Shown here one piece after another: positions 61,966 to 64,000 of a stretch of 64,000 nt of DNA (its first letter is position 1; each line of letters opens with the position of its first letter). The notes under the pieces were generated by a model. It was given only the letters and a program-made list of their open reading frames with translations. It did not search any database and was not told the origin of the DNA. Made by a program: the position numbers and the translations under genes. The stretch is taken from positions 436,001 through 500,000 of the forward strand of contig JAQFVV010012545.1 in the NCBI GenBank assembly GCA_028023455.1. The letters run 5' to 3'. This DNA comes from Epiperipatus broadwayi (Eukaryota > Onychophora > Udeonychophora > Euonychophora > Peripatidae).

Positions 61966-63063
61966 TGTAACAGTAACTGGGTTAAAAGTGAAAAGCGTGT
62001 ACGCATTACCCTCAATACAGGTATATATTCATGAGGGCGATAAAGGGTAAAAATATATCTAATTATACATATATTGTACCCTTTTCTATAGGTCAGTAAT
62101 AGTTCATAAGTCAATTACTAAAAATTTTAAATTTTAGAATATGTTCTTTTAATACATTAATTATAGTTTGTCGATTATATCTTTAAAGTACAATTTGAGG
62201 CTAAAGCAAATACGTAGTATATAAAATTTATAGCGAATCATTTAAAAAATAGTTATGTAAAGCTTAAAATATTGTTGCATATGGTTGTAAAAGCTGGCCA
62301 TATTAAATAACACAGCTATAAATATTAAAAGTATATTTAAAAAGTTCGATTTTAATAGTTTAAAACTTATAGTAATAAATGTTATATTTTAAATTTATAA
62401 AGTCATATTTAATAATCAAAATTAATATATACATTTTAAAAATAAACTTTATGATGGTGAGAATTGTATTTAATTCTATATTTTAAATTATTTTTCCAAA
62501 TTTTTATAATTATTTTATTTAATATAATAAGTGTATCAATTTTATAAATCTGGGCAGAGAAATAGATTAAAAATCGTCTGTCAAAGTTATTGATCATGTG
62601 ACTTGTATAATGCATACTTTCACACACACTGCTTGTTTGAATTAATAACAAAGTTTAAAATATTTTAAAAGATTGCATTATAGAATTGGATAGAATTATT
62701 ACCTAGCATAAAGCAAATATTAAATATTAAGTTAACTATCGTATAACATGTTTAAATGATGTAATAAAGACGAATACACTCATAATATAAAAAAATTAAA
62801 TATTTTGTTTAAATAAAACAAGATAAATGGAATATTAAGAATGGAATAAGTTATTAAAATTATTTTAAAAGTTATTTTAAATGTTTAAATAATTTTGATA
62901 AAGTAATAATTGATTTAAAAGTAGTATTTTAAATAATATTTTTAGTTATTACGTCATAAATTTTTATTTTAAAGATTCAATTCTGTAAAAAACTAAAAAT
63001 ATGTAAATTTGTTCTCAAGCTAAAAGTAAGAATCAACCAATCAAATGAGGTATTCTTACAGAC

Positions 63064-63070
63064 TATAAAT
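63064..63070 (+). promoter_or_regulatory. TATA-box candidate of duplicated module, copy 2
   Basis: TATAAAT lies about 25 bp upstream of the conserved AGGGGAGA block. The equivalent TATAAA of copy 1 is at 42175-42180, somewhat closer to that block. Confidence 0.4.
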
Positions 63071-63891
63071 ATGAATTGCACGGGGTATCAGGGGAGATTT
63101 AATAATGTATTGAAACCAGAGAAAGGTATATTAGCAGCTATCAAAGAGATAGTATTTTTTTAAATTTTTATTTTAGTCAATTTTTAATACTTTCTTATAG
63201 TTTTATTTGCAAAAAACTAATTGATATTTTTAAAAGTATTTTGCAAAAGAGAGTTAAAAAAATAATATATTTGGGAACTTCGTGAAAATGATTTGCTAGT
63301 TTTTAAAGTACTTGCCAGGATTATTTTATCTGAAATTTGACCTAAACTTCGCAATGAAAAGATGGATATACTGTAGAATAAAATGCATATAAATTCTAAT
63401 AATATAAAAATGTTTTTGGAATATTGTGATACAGCTTTATTAATGCTTCACCGGAGAACTGTTCTAGTGCATAAAACCCTCAGTTCAGACATTATACAGA
63501 GTCTAAAAAAAAAATGTATTGAGATGTATTATTTATAAGTTTATCCAAGATTTATTTTTTTAAAATAGTAATAAGACAATTATATCTTATGAATCGTTTT
63601 ATATAATATTATATCAAAAGGAGTAAAATGTTATATCCTTTCTGAAGGTAACATTTTTAAAAAAATATTTTCAAGAGTTAAAGAAAGAACCCAGGAGAAT
63701 ATGTTACTGAAGCGTTTTTTGATATTAAAACCTCCAGTCTTAGAATTGTTTAAAATGTATTTAGAAAAGATTTGTTTAAAAGTACTTGAAGTTTTTTTTA
63801 AAAAGGTGATATATAAAAAAATATCAAACAAAAGTTTAAATGTATTAAGAAGGAAACTTATATAAAAAAGTGAACACATAGTTGAATAAAA

Positions 63892-64000
63892 AATGGATCC
63901 ATGGAAATATTGTAAAAAAAAAAGTTTACCGAATATTTTTAAAGTTAAGCTAGATGGAGTGATGCATCGGATACGCCGCAGAGAATATTGGCAGAGAATA
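63892..64000 (+). CDS. Possible partial open frame at window end (module copy 2)
   Basis: ATG at 63892 opens MDPWKYCKKKSLPNIFKVKL and continues as DGVMHRIRRREYWQRI to the last base, with no stop. The DPWK start is shared with copy 1 (42841 onward, DPWKTQLVP then a stop). The nucleotide block GATGCATC to AATATTGGCAGAGAA is conserved in copy 1 as well. The family is unknown and the piece too short to judge. Confidence 0.3.

Larger units (their letters stand above)
62065..64000 (+). repeat. Diverged duplicated module, copy 2 (cut by window end)
   Basis: The blocks CCCTTTTCTATAGGTCA (62088), GATGGTGAGAATTGTATTTA (62453), TTACGTCAT (62948), AGGGGAGA (63089), ATGGATA (63362) and GGATCCATGGAAA (63895) occur in the same order as in 41550-42960. 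The closing part reads, in one frame, MDPWKYCKKKSLPNIFKVKL and on to RRREYWQRI at the window end, so an open frame may continue beyond it. Copy 1 has a stop at the same place. Apart from these blocks the copies have diverged widely. It abuts the 5'-truncated RTE copy at 61965 with only about 100 bp between. Confidence 0.75.

Overview
The window is strongly AT-rich nuclear DNA from an animal, most likely an invertebrate; arthropod or mollusc would both fit, and I cannot narrow it further. The evidence is the mixture of decayed metazoan transposable elements (RTE-clade LINEs, a Merlin DNA transposon, piggyBac, hAT-like and Penelope-like relics, tRNA-derived repeats), the many A/T homopolymers, and the lack of any bacterial gene organisation. 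I recognise no host protein-coding gene. Most short open frames are chance frames in AT-rich sequence, and the longer ones with recognisable content all belong to mobile elements.

Layout. 1-10 kb: one copy of a roughly 415-bp interspersed repeat (second copy at 26.7 kb), a diverged tandem duplication, a complete but dead Merlin transposon (2452-4288) with terminal inverted repeats and target-site duplication, a foldback element (4975-5144) and a piggyBac transposase relic (9.1-9.6 kb). 10-16 kb: a 248-bp foldback element next to an RTE relic, two decayed LINE C-terminal zinc-finger fragments, two hairpins, and one copy of a repeat carrying a hammerhead-ribozyme-like motif. 16-31 kb: mostly featureless AT-rich DNA, with two tRNA-like SINE heads and a 1.04-kb inverted repeat built from ~433-bp units that carry the same hammerhead-like motif. 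31-41 kb: an RTE relic, a non-autonomous hAT-like element, and a nearly full-length RTE LINE on the minus strand (38.3-41.3 kb) with an apurinic-type endonuclease and a reverse transcriptase, broken by frameshifts. 41.5-43 kb and 62-64 kb: a diverged non-TE-like module present twice, each time just upstream of an RTE copy. 46-54 kb: a fresh 125-bp tandem duplication, a Penelope-like reverse transcriptase relic, a tRNA-like sequence followed by a second hammerhead-like fold, and a 1.6-kb element with ~40-bp inverted termini and a perfect 8-bp target duplication. 57 kb: about 100 bp of almost pure G. 60.8-62 kb: a 5'-truncated sister copy of the RTE LINE.

The most interesting signal is the repeat family whose consensus has all parts of a type I hammerhead ribozyme (conserved core, short stem II, minimal stem III, long stem I with an internal loop). 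The three copies each carry a different damaging base. Together with the tandem and inverted arrangement of ~433-bp units, this resembles retrozymes or Penelope-associated ribozyme repeats. All comparisons were made by eye; lengths, identities and boundaries are approximate where I say so.
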